A stretch of 64,000 nt of DNA from Streptomyces sp. DvalAA-43 (lineage in GTDB: Bacteria; Actinomycetota; Actinomycetes; Streptomycetales; Streptomycetaceae). Below the pieces are notes generated by a model. The model ran no database searches and was not told the DNA's origin. It was given only the letters and a program-made list of their open reading frames with translations. Location of the stretch: positions 62,001 through 126,000 of the forward strand of contig NZ_FMBW01000095.1 of NCBI RefSeq assembly GCF_900091725.1, given 5' to 3'. The number at the start of each line of letters is the position of its first letter. Position 1 is the first letter of the stretch. This document shows, in pieces, positions 57,749 to 64,000 of the stretch. A program made the position numbers and the translations under genes.

Positions 57749-58558
57749 TCAGTTCGTGCCGGTGCGCGGCCGGTGCTCGGGCAGCCAGCCCTCGGCGTAG
57801 GAGACGGCGTCGGACAGGTCGAACAGCCGGGCCTCCGCACCACCCACCGTGCCCCGCACCACCGGCCGTTCCCGCTCGAAGGCCGCGCCCAGGTCGTCGA
57901 AGCGGTCCGAGGTGATCGAGGTGTCGCGCACCGTTGCCCATCGACGGCCCTGCGGAGTCATGACAGCGAAGGAGTTGTCCACCTGCGGCGAGGGAACCCG
58001 GTACTCGGCCAGATGGAACGCCGTGCAGGAGTCGAAGCCGGCGCCCAGCAGCAGAACCCGTGCGCCGCCCTCCTCCAGCCGGGCCAGCGGACTGTGCTCG
58101 CCGAGCCGGCAGTCGAGTGCGTGGCCGTCCACGATCGCGGCGGCGCGCGGGCCCACGGCCGCGAAGGAGGTCTGCGGGTGACAACTACGGGCGGCGCCCG
58201 GCCAGTTGCGAACGGTTTCCGGAATGACACCGACGCCGACAGCGGGAGTGGTCCGCGCGTCGAAGGCCGGGGTAGAGGTACGGATGTCCGCCCACCACGC
58301 CTCGGGCACGGGCGGGTTCTCCCAATACGCCGGATCCGAATTGACACTGGAGTGGGTCGGCACCACCAGGGTCCCTCCCTCGCCGAGAACGTCCAGCAGG
58401 GCCATGACGACCACGCCGGGGCCGCCGCAGACCCAGCCGAGCGAACTCAGCGACGAGTGCAGCAACAGGGTCTCACCGGGGCCAAGGCCCAGGGTACGGA
58501 AGTCGGAGGCGAGCGAATCGCGGGTACACATAGGGCCGGGAGCGAGCTTGGTAGACAT
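57749..58558 (-). CDS. AAC(3)-family aminoglycoside N-acetyltransferase
   Basis: A 269-residue antibiotic N-acetyltransferase. Family motifs: SDFRTLGLGPGETLLLHSSLSSLGWVCGGPGVVVMALLDVLGEGGTLVVPTHSS (residues about 16-70), FDARTTPAVGVGVIPETVRNWPGAARSCHPQTSFAAVGP (about 97-135), GARVLLLGAGFDSCTAFHLAE and the C-terminal FDLSDAVSYAEGWL. It transfers acetyl from acetyl-CoA to the 3-amino group of aminoglycosides. Streptomyces carry both producer-resistance and chromosomal silent versions; no aminoglycoside biosynthesis genes are visible. Start ATG 58558. Confidence 0.93.
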   Translation of the reverse strand: MSTKLAPGPMCTRDSLASDFRTLGLGPGETLLLHSSLSSLGWVCGGPGVVVMALLDVLGEGGTLVVPTHSSVNSDPAYWENPPVPEAWWADIRTSTPAFDARTTPAVGVGVIPETVRNWPGAARSCHPQTSFAAVGPRAAAIVDGHALDCRLGEHSPLARLEEGGARVLLLGAGFDSCTAFHLAEYRVPSPQVDNSFAVMTPQGRRWATVRDTSITSDRFDDLGAAFERERPVVRGTVGGAEARLFDLSDAVSYAEGWLPEHRPRTGTN

Positions 58559-58622
58559 GATCAGCCAGTCTCCAGGCACCGAGGCACCCGGGCCACCGAA
58601 TTTCGCCGCACCCCCGGAACGG

Positions 58623-59144
58623 TCACGGTGCGGCTCGTGCCCGGTGGCGGCGTACCGCGTCGCGGTTGGCACACCGAGGGGAGCAGTAGCGCTGCCGCCC
58701 CGTGCGGGAGGTGTCGGCGAAGATCGTGGTGCACTCGGTCACGGCGCACCGCCGCAGCCGGTGCATGCCCCGTCCCGCCAGATGCAGTGCGGTACCGACG
58801 GAGATCAGCGCGGACAGCAGGGAGCCGAGGGACTGCCCGTCGTCGCGGTAGTGCAGGTGCCAGCCGTCTCCGGCGTGGTCGGTCAGTCTCGGGCACGCGG
58901 CGGCCGCCGCCAGCATCCGGTTGAGCAGCTCGGCGCGCTCGTGCTCGCCGTCGGCATCGACGGCCTTCTCCCACGCGTCCAGTACGTCCTGGGTGCGGTC
59001 GAGGTCCTGCGGCGTGACCGGGAGGTCCACCACCAGGCCGGCGGCACGGCACCGCTCAGCGAGCTCCTCGGCGCTCGCCGGGCGCCGATTGGCCAGGTCC
59101 GCGGCCAGGTCGACGACATCCTGGCCGTAAGGGTTGAGGTGCAT
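58623..59144 (-). CDS. CGNR-type zinc-finger (ABATE domain) regulator
   Basis: A 173-residue protein with the helical ABATE region (HLNPYGQDVVDLAADLANRR, DRTQDVLDAWEKAVD, LNRMLAAAAACPRLTDHAGDGWHLHYRDDGQSLGSLLSALI) and a C-terminal zinc finger: CAVTECTTIFADTSRTGRQRYCSPRCANRDAVRRHRAR. The tetrad reads CANR, close to canonical CGNR. ATG 59144 is the start; the gap to the divergent GNAT gene is only 26 bases. It resembles the 12403 regulator in architecture, and its own target is probably the GNAT gene or the AAC(3) gene downstream. Confidence 0.9.
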   Translation of the reverse strand: MHLNPYGQDVVDLAADLANRRPASAEELAERCRAAGLVVDLPVTPQDLDRTQDVLDAWEKAVDADGEHERAELLNRMLAAAAACPRLTDHAGDGWHLHYRDDGQSLGSLLSALISVGTALHLAGRGMHRLRRCAVTECTTIFADTSRTGRQRYCSPRCANRDAVRRHRARAAP

Positions 59145-59170
59145 AAGGTCATTACACCAGTCTGATCGGC

Positions 59171-59662
59171 ATGACATCACGCACAGGAGACAACGTCGGT
59201 GTACGGCAGGCGGTGGAGGACGACATCGCGGAGCTCGTACGCCTGCGGGCGCTGCTGTTCGAGAACCTCGGCGGCGACTTCTTCAACCCCGCCTCGGGGG
59301 GCGACGACTGGCTGGACGAGCTGGCCGTGGTTCTGAAGGACCAGTTGGCCACCGAGGCCGTACACATCCTGGTCGTGGACGGTGAATCCGGCCTCGCCGC
59401 CTGTGGCATCGGCACGGTCGAACAACGGCTGCCCGGCCCCCATCTGCGCAATGGGCGGATCGGGCAGGTGATCGGAGTGGTGACCGATCCGGCGTACCGG
59501 CGGCTCGGTCACAGCCGCTCGGTCATGCGGGGCCTGCTCGACTGGTTCCGGGCGAGCGGCGTCGCCCGGGTCGACCTCTACGCCTCCTCCGGGGGTGAAC
59601 CGCTCTACCGCGAGCTCGGCTTCACCGACCACCCCGATCCATCGCTGTACTGGCGCCCGTGA
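59171..59662 (+). CDS. GNAT N-acetyltransferase
   Basis: A 163-residue GNAT protein: VRQAVEDDIAELVRLRALLFENLG, GLAACGIGTVEQRLP, IGQVIGVVTDPAYRRLGHSRSVMRGLLDWFRASG (motif A, with the acetyl-CoA loop RRLGHSRS), VDLYASSGGEPLYRELGF. The LPGP/NG segment before motif A is typical of actinobacterial members. The acceptor is unknown. It is divergent from the CGNR regulator by 26 bases, so their promoters must reach into each other's coding region or be leaderless. Confidence 0.92.
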   Translation: MTSRTGDNVGVRQAVEDDIAELVRLRALLFENLGGDFFNPASGGDDWLDELAVVLKDQLATEAVHILVVDGESGLAACGIGTVEQRLPGPHLRNGRIGQVIGVVTDPAYRRLGHSRSVMRGLLDWFRASGVARVDLYASSGGEPLYRELGFTDHPDPSLYWRP

Positions 59663-59705
59663 CCCGGACTCTCCGGATTCGGCGGTACGGCCCCGGGCGG
59701 CGCTC

Positions 59706-60263
59706 TCAGAGTTCGCCCGGCGGGTGCAGTCGGGCGAACTCATCGGCGAGCATGCCCACCATCACGAGGTCGTGGTGGCGTCCGGCGAAGTACACATGGT
59801 CACGGAGGCGGCCCTCCTCGACGAATCCGAGTCGCCGGTGAAGCGCCAGCGACGCCTCGTTGTGCGCGAGGATCCGTGCCTGGCACTTGTGGAACCGCCG
59901 CTCGGCGAACATGAAGCGCAGCAACAGCAGTACGGCCTCCGACGCGTAGCCGTTGCGCCGGTGATCGGCGCCGATCGTGATGCCGTACTCGAACCAGCCC
60001 GACCGCGGGTCCGCGTGGGACGCGCCCACCGCCCCGACGGCTTCCCCCGTGTCGGCGGCTTCGATCACCAACCGGAAGCAGTCCCCTTCGGACTCTGCGG
60101 TGGCCTGTTCCTGTGCCCAGGCACGATGGCCCGCTGCGGAACGGGGCGGGTTGAGCAGGTCGCCCAACCGCTCCTCGTCCTCGGCGAATCGCATGAACGC
60201 GGTCCAGTCATCGGGTTCGATCCCGCGCAGACGTATCCGCTTTCCCCTCCAGAACGATGTCAT
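59706..60263 (-). CDS. RimJ/RimL-type GNAT N-acetyltransferase
   Basis: A 185-residue protein: GKRIRLRGIEPDDWTAFMRFAEDEE, CFRLVIEAADTGEAVGAVGAS, GWFEYGITIGADHRRNGYASEAVLLLLRFMFAERRFHKCQARILAHNEASLALHRRLGFVEEGRLRDHVYFAGRHHDLVMVGML. The RRNGYASEA loop binds acetyl-CoA. This is the RimJ/L protein/small-molecule acetyltransferase layout. Convergent with the previous GNAT gene. Acceptor unknown. Confidence 0.93.
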   Translation of the reverse strand: MTSFWRGKRIRLRGIEPDDWTAFMRFAEDEERLGDLLNPPRSAAGHRAWAQEQATAESEGDCFRLVIEAADTGEAVGAVGASHADPRSGWFEYGITIGADHRRNGYASEAVLLLLRFMFAERRFHKCQARILAHNEASLALHRRLGFVEEGRLRDHVYFAGRHHDLVMVGMLADEFARLHPPGEL

Positions 60264-60440
60264 CCCGGCATCGAATCACGCGGCGCGATACGGCGTCCAG
60301 GCTTTCCCGATGATCTCCAGGATGGCCCCTGAACAGGCACTTCGAGACGGAGCCACCGGCCCGCGGGGACTGCCGGTCAGCGCACCCGCAGTGCTTGTCG
60401 GCAGAGCTTGCGGGCACGGCTTGTGGGTAGGGTCACGCCC

Positions 60441-60878
60441 ATGAGTGTCGAGGTGGAGGTCGTCCGCGGGGCGACCGACGAAGTGGTCGAAGTGGTCTCT
60501 CGCCTTCTGCCCCAGCTTTCGAGGACGGCGGGTACGCCCGACCGGGAGTCGGTGGCCCGGTTGTTGGGCAGCGACGCCACCACCCTGCTGCTGGCCAGGG
60601 TCGAGGGCCGCGCGGTCGGCATGCTGACCCTGATCATGTTTCCGCTGCCCTCGGGTGCGCGGGGCCGCATCGAGGATGTCGTGGTCGACGAGGCGGCCCG
60701 GGGTCACGGTGTGGGAGCGGCGTTGACGGAGGAGGCGCTGCGCCTGGCCGGGGCGGCCGGGGTCCGGACGGTCGATCTCACCTCGCGGCCGTCCCGTCGG
60801 GCGGCGAATCGGCTGTACGAGCGCCTGGGCTTCCAGGCCCGGGATTCCACGGTCTACCGGTTCGTGGTGCAGCCGTAG
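60441..60878 (+). CDS. GNAT N-acetyltransferase
   Basis: A compact 145-residue GNAT: VVSRLLPQLSRTAGTPDRESVARLLG, TTLLLARVEGRAVGMLTLIMFPLPSGARGRIEDVVVDEAARGHGVGAALTEEALRLAGAAGVRTVDLTSRPSRRAANRLYERLGF. ARGHGVG is a canonical acetyl-CoA pyrophosphate loop. It is the third GNAT in 1.7 kb; the three are not close copies. Start ATG 60441. Confidence 0.93.
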   Translation: MSVEVEVVRGATDEVVEVVSRLLPQLSRTAGTPDRESVARLLGSDATTLLLARVEGRAVGMLTLIMFPLPSGARGRIEDVVVDEAARGHGVGAALTEEALRLAGAAGVRTVDLTSRPSRRAANRLYERLGFQARDSTVYRFVVQP

Positions 60879-61409
60879 CCGACCCCCGTGAGTGGGTTGG
60901 CCGACGGGATGGACGCGGTGGGCCGGTCCTCGATCCCGACACCGCGATCGCGGGTGCCGCACGGCCGGTCGCCGGGCTCGTCCGGGGGCGGCGTGCGTCG
61001 GTCCCGGCCCCGGGAGAATCCAAGGTCTCCCTGGGCCGGGACCGCGACGAGCATGGGCGCTCCGATGTCCCGGGCGCGGCCGTGCAGGGGGGCGACGCGC
61101 TCGTCCTCGGTGTGCTCGGAGGCCGGGATCCCCCACTCCCCCGCCGGAGTGCGAGATCCATCATGCGGGCGGGGTGGCGCGGGCGACGTCGGTCGCTCTC
61201 GTCCGCCCCGTGCATGACGGCACCGGCGAGGCCTGGCTGCGTCTCGGTGGGATGTCCGCTTCGGAGCTCTGCACGGTGGGTGCCGTCATCCACCCGGTCC
61301 GGTGCGGCGACGAGGTGCACTGAGCCGACGCATCCCGGTCGGCTCAGCGCACGCTCGTGGTCCGGTCGCCGCCGCCGGATCCGCCGTACGGGGACCTGTC
61401 CCGCCGAGG
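60879..61409. other. Gap with frame-disrupted coding-like sequence
   Basis: No intact gene is seen. Between about 61000 and 61323, two frames look partly coding: VSLGRDRDEHGRSDVPGA and GGDALVLGVLGGRDP in one, then ECEIHHAGGVARATSVALV and AWLRLGGMSASELCTVGAV ending HPVRCGDEVH before TGA near 61323 in another. They may be the remains of one gene interrupted by a frameshift near 61140. I cannot name the family. Confidence 0.35.
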
Positions 61410-64000
61410 TCACGCGCCGGCCAGCAGCGCCTCCAGCGCGACCGCCGTATCGGGGTGGCGACCGGTCAGTGCCACCCCCGCCGGGCCGGAATCCGCCGTC
61501 TCCCACGTCCCCTCGCAGCCCAGCAGGCTCGCCACCGCGTCGCACGTCGCCGGATGCGCGGCGAGCAGTGCGCATCCGCGGCCGCCTTCCGCGGGGCGTG
61601 CCGGACGCACGGCTTCCGGCTGGGCCCGCCACGGTGGCACCCACGTGTCCAGCGCCGCGAGCCGGCCGGGAAAGGTCCGTCCGGCCTCACGGATCAGCAG
61701 GGGGGCCAGCTCCGAACCGCCCGAGCGCAGCGTGGTGATCAGGGTCGGCAGCCACGGGAGGAGCACCGGGTCGGGCAGTCGGCCGAATGCGTTCGACACG
61801 GCCTCCACCACGAAGTCGGTGAGACCCGGGACGGGATCCAGCGCGTGCACGAAGCCGCTGAGGTAGCGCGGATAGGCGGGCACCACCAAGGGGTTGCCGA
61901 GCAGTTCGTCGCATCTGTTCCGGAGGTCCGCGCGGGAGAGACGCCCGAGATGCACCTGGGCCGCCCACAGCAGCGCCGTCTTCGACGGCTCCTCAGGATG
62001 CGACTGGACCACCGCCAGTTCCAGCTGGGTCCGGTCGCACCCGAGTGAGAGCGCGAGGCTTTCCATGCTGAACAGGAAGCCCAGCATGGCCGCCACTTGG
62101 CGGACGGTGGCGTCGTCGTCGGTGAAGGCCGTCGGCAGCAAGGTGCAGTAGTGGGCGTATCCGGTCTTGACGAAGGACTCGATCCAGGGCGGCAGCACCG
62201 CCTCACTGGTGCGGTAGTACGCCAGCAGCCTCCGCACGCGACGCAGTACCTCCGGTGCGCCGTCGACGCTGCGTTCGGCCGACAGCACCTCCAGGGCGTG
62301 CGTGCCCAGCTCGTCGGCGAGGCGGCGGCTGCGCAGGTACAGCGTCGCGTCCTCGACGGCCTCCAGGACGGATGCCGCGGTGGCCCGCCGGTCGTATGCC
62401 AGACGGCGGAGGCGCTGTTCCAGCACCTGCTCGATGCTGACGCCCTCGTAACCCAGCTCGATCAGCGCTCGCTGGTAGGTGCCGAGAGCGAGGTCCCACG
62501 ACTCCTGGATCGACCGCTCCCCCAGCTTCCGTTCGCCCATGATCGGGCGGGCCGCCCCCTGTGGCATCAGGTAGCGCAGCATCCACAACACGTCGGAGCA
62601 CCGCTCCAGCTCCGGCTGGGAGGCGATGTCCAGCAACGCCCGTCGCACCCCGGACTGCTGGAGCTTCAGGCCCAGGGGCGCGAGGCGGTCGTGCACGTCG
62701 CGGGCCAGCGGCGGCAGCGCGTCGTAGCCGACCTGGCCGACCCGGTCGCCGCCCATCATGATTTCCACGAGGCGCCGCACATCGCGCCGGCCGGGCACGG
62801 TGTCCTTCTCGATGCAGGTGACGGCCGCGTCCTGGAAGTCGTACGGCGTGGGCCTGGTCCGGTCGCGCATCCCGGCCAGCAGGATCGACGTCTCGAACAC
62901 CGCGATGGCGTCGGCGGTGGAGGCGAGGTAGCCGTTGCGGCGGGCGGCGCGCACGATCTCCACCGACCAGCCGAGCAGTTCGGCCTCGTCCAGCCGGTCC
63001 AGGGCGGGGGTCTGCCGCAGAAAACCGGTCAGCTTGTCCGAAGGTGGGAGAGCCGGTACGGCCTCCGCCGCGGCCACGGCCTTCTTGGCCCTCGACTTCT
63101 TCGCACCCGCCTGTCCCACCAGCCGGAACGGCTCCACGCGGGTGCGTCTGAGGTTCTTCGCCCATACCGTGGCGGCGATCGACACCGAACCCGCGGCGAG
63201 GCCGAACTGTGCCTCGATCGCCGCATGGCTGGACGGAATCAGGCCGTGCTGCCACGTGGTGGCCGTGGGCGGGCTGACCTCGAAGGTGTCCGTGCCATGG
63301 ACGCCGAACTCCGCGACGCGGCTCGCCGCGTGGAAGGCGCCGCAGACGTAGAGGCAGTCGGCGGGATCGGCGTCGGCCGCGGCCAGGTGTTCGCGCATCC
63401 TGGTCCACATGTAGCGTTCGCGGTCCTCGTCCACGCGGACCCGGTGGGGGTCGCCGGGTGCGAGTCGCCGGAAGAGGCTTCCGATCAGGAGCATGACCTG
63501 GCGATAGGTGTCGTGGTCGCTGTCGCCGAGCGGCAGCTCGACGTACTGGTGCCACCATTCCGACCAGTGCCGCACCTTTCCGTGGCGCAGCAGGTACTCC
63601 TCCAGTTCGGCGAAGCGCGGTCGCAGGTCGCCGATCTCCACACCGACCGCGTCGCCGTGCAGCGCGGCCTCCTCCTCCGCCGGAGGTGCCGCCGGGTCGG
63701 CCGGCTCGGCGGACTCCGTTCCGCGCGCGTCCCACTGGAAGACATGGTCCGAGGAGCGGTCGACGAGGACCAGCTCGACGCCCGGCGTGTCCAGTGCGTA
63801 GGCGATCGCCTGGTACTCGGCGGAGGCTTCGGTGATCGGTGCGACCACCGACAGCGGGGACCACTCGGCCGGGAAGCCGTCGACCTCGGTCGCGAAGGAC
63901 TGGACCGCCACCGGGAGCTTGCAGTTGCGCAGTTCGGTCAGGAGCGGTGCCATGTCCTCGCACAGCTCCAGGTACACGACCTTGGGCTGCTTCTCCCGCA
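61410..64000 (-). CDS. DUF5682-family protein (N-terminus outside window)
   Basis: At least 863 residues of a very large soluble protein. The visible N-terminal part (YLELCEDMAPLLTELRNCKLP, YALDTPGVELVLVDRSSDHVFQW, DCLYVCGAFHAASRVAEFG) resembles a ChaN/TIKI-like fold with a conserved His in GAFH. A long helical region follows (SWDLALGTYQRALIELGYEGVSIEQVLEQRLRRLAYDRRATAASVLEAVEDATLYLRSRRLADELGTHALEVLSAE, RTSEAVLPPWIESFVKTGY). From recall of the family, DUF5682 genes lie in operons with a MoxR AAA+ ATPase and VWA proteins, proposed as a regulated NTP-dependent system. Those partners would lie beyond 64000 or nearby on this strand. Confidence 0.85.
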   Translation of the reverse strand, partial: REKQPKVVYLELCEDMAPLLTELRNCKLPVAVQSFATEVDGFPAEWSPLSVVAPITEASAEYQAIAYALDTPGVELVLVDRSSDHVFQWDARGTESAEPADPAAPPAEEEAALHGDAVGVEIGDLRPRFAELEEYLLRHGKVRHWSEWWHQYVELPLGDSDHDTYRQVMLLIGSLFRRLAPGDPHRVRVDEDRERYMWTRMREHLAAADADPADCLYVCGAFHAASRVAEFGVHGTDTFEVSPPTATTWQHGLIPSSHAAIEAQFGLAAGSVSIAATVWAKNLRRTRVEPFRLVGQAGAKKSRAKKAVAAAEAVPALPPSDKLTGFLRQTPALDRLDEAELLGWSVEIVRAARRNGYLASTADAIAVFETSILLAGMRDRTRPTPYDFQDAAVTCIEKDTVPGRRDVRRLVEIMMGGDRVGQVGYDALPPLARDVHDRLAPLGLKLQQSGVRRALLDIASQPELERCSDVLWMLRYLMPQGAARPIMGERKLGERSIQESWDLALGTYQRALIELGYEGVSIEQVLEQRLRRLAYDRRATAASVLEAVEDATLYLRSRRLADELGTHALEVLSAERSVDGAPEVLRRVRRLLAYYRTSEAVLPPWIESFVKTGYAHYCTLLPTAFTDDDATVRQVAAMLGFLFSMESLALSLGCDRTQLELAVVQSHPEEPSKTALLWAAQVHLGRLSRADLRNRCDELLGNPLVVPAYPRYLSGFVHALDPVPGLTDFVVEAVSNAFGRLPDPVLLPWLPTLITTLRSGGSELAPLLIREAGRTFPGRLAALDTWVPPWRAQPEAVRPARPAEGGRGCALLAAHPATCDAVASLLGCEGTWETADSGPAGVALTGRHPDTAVALEALLAGA

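Noticed and set aside
59171..60878. Three GNAT genes as a recent tandem duplication
   Set aside because: Their sequences and lengths differ markedly and they are not all in the same orientation.
1..64000. CRISPR array, tRNA genes or rRNA
   Set aside because: No regularly spaced identical repeats and no tRNA-like cloverleaf or rRNA sequence were recognised in the window.

Overview
The window is high-GC actinobacterial chromosome. Codon third positions are almost all G or C, GTG starts are common, and the gene families are typical of Streptomyces: CGNR-type regulators, DUF6259 and DUF6461 proteins, a Cys-Gln thioester surface protein, an AA10 lytic polysaccharide monooxygenase and DUF5682. No ribosomal, tRNA, replication or conserved core blocks were seen apart from a FolD paralogue, so it reads as accessory or chromosome-arm DNA. 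It is dominated by short regulator/target modules, many of them divergent, with candidate operators visible between the genes.

Layout. 0-6.2 kb: a LacI repressor (cut by the left edge) divergent from a glycogen-debranching-like glycosidase with two mirror-image operators between them, then an AI-2E-type permease and a PAP2 phosphatase. 6.2-10.8 kb: hydrolase, NTF2-like protein, an acetyltransferase-TetR operon with a doubled operator, and a LysR/EamA exporter pair. 10.9-12.4 kb: a phage lysis cassette (amidase plus holin) behind a broken structural-protein fragment. 12.4-17.8 kb: a CGNR regulator divergent from an FAD monooxygenase, and a Tat-exported DUF6259 protein. 18-22.7 kb: DUF6461, HEAT-repeat and beta-helix proteins with two broken small genes. 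22.7-31.3 kb: isochorismatase-fold protein, MarR-MFS and ArsR-MFS overlapping pairs, ArsR-SRPBCC fusion with a DHFR-like partner, thioesterase, repeat protein. 31.5-36.7 kb: DHFR-like, secreted and GNAT proteins, a MarR/SDR divergent pair, NUDIX.

36.8-44.2 kb is the most coherent catabolic block: PucR-like regulator, HSL-type esterase, Baeyer-Villiger monooxygenase and an overlapping SDR, then TetR and a DHA2 efflux pump. Alcohol to ketone, ketone to ester or lactone, and hydrolysis of that ester could be carried out by these three enzymes together. 44.3-48.8 kb holds a cysteine-rich protein, a hydrolase divergent from a TetR regulator, a divergent FolD and an LCM-type methyltransferase.

48.9-57.6 kb is a decay corridor. 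It contains a frameshifted ankyrin/HEAT gene, a DUF1203 tail, a truncated AraC regulator, a ferredoxin-reductase tail joined to an LPMO whose own C-terminus is missing, a thioester surface protein stopped by TAG and then frameshifted, and a frameshifted gene that had been coupled to a VOC protein. An intact LuxR-ATPase regulator sits inside it. 57.7-64 kb carries an AAC(3)-type aminoglycoside acetyltransferase homologue, a second CGNR regulator, three GNAT acetyltransferases and the C-terminal part of a large DUF5682 protein that runs off the right edge. That family is usually found with MoxR ATPase and VWA genes, so the neighbouring sequence is where an uncharacterised NTP-dependent system is most likely.

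At least four regulators appear to be transcribed from promoters that place the start site on or next to the initiation codon (leaderless mRNAs).
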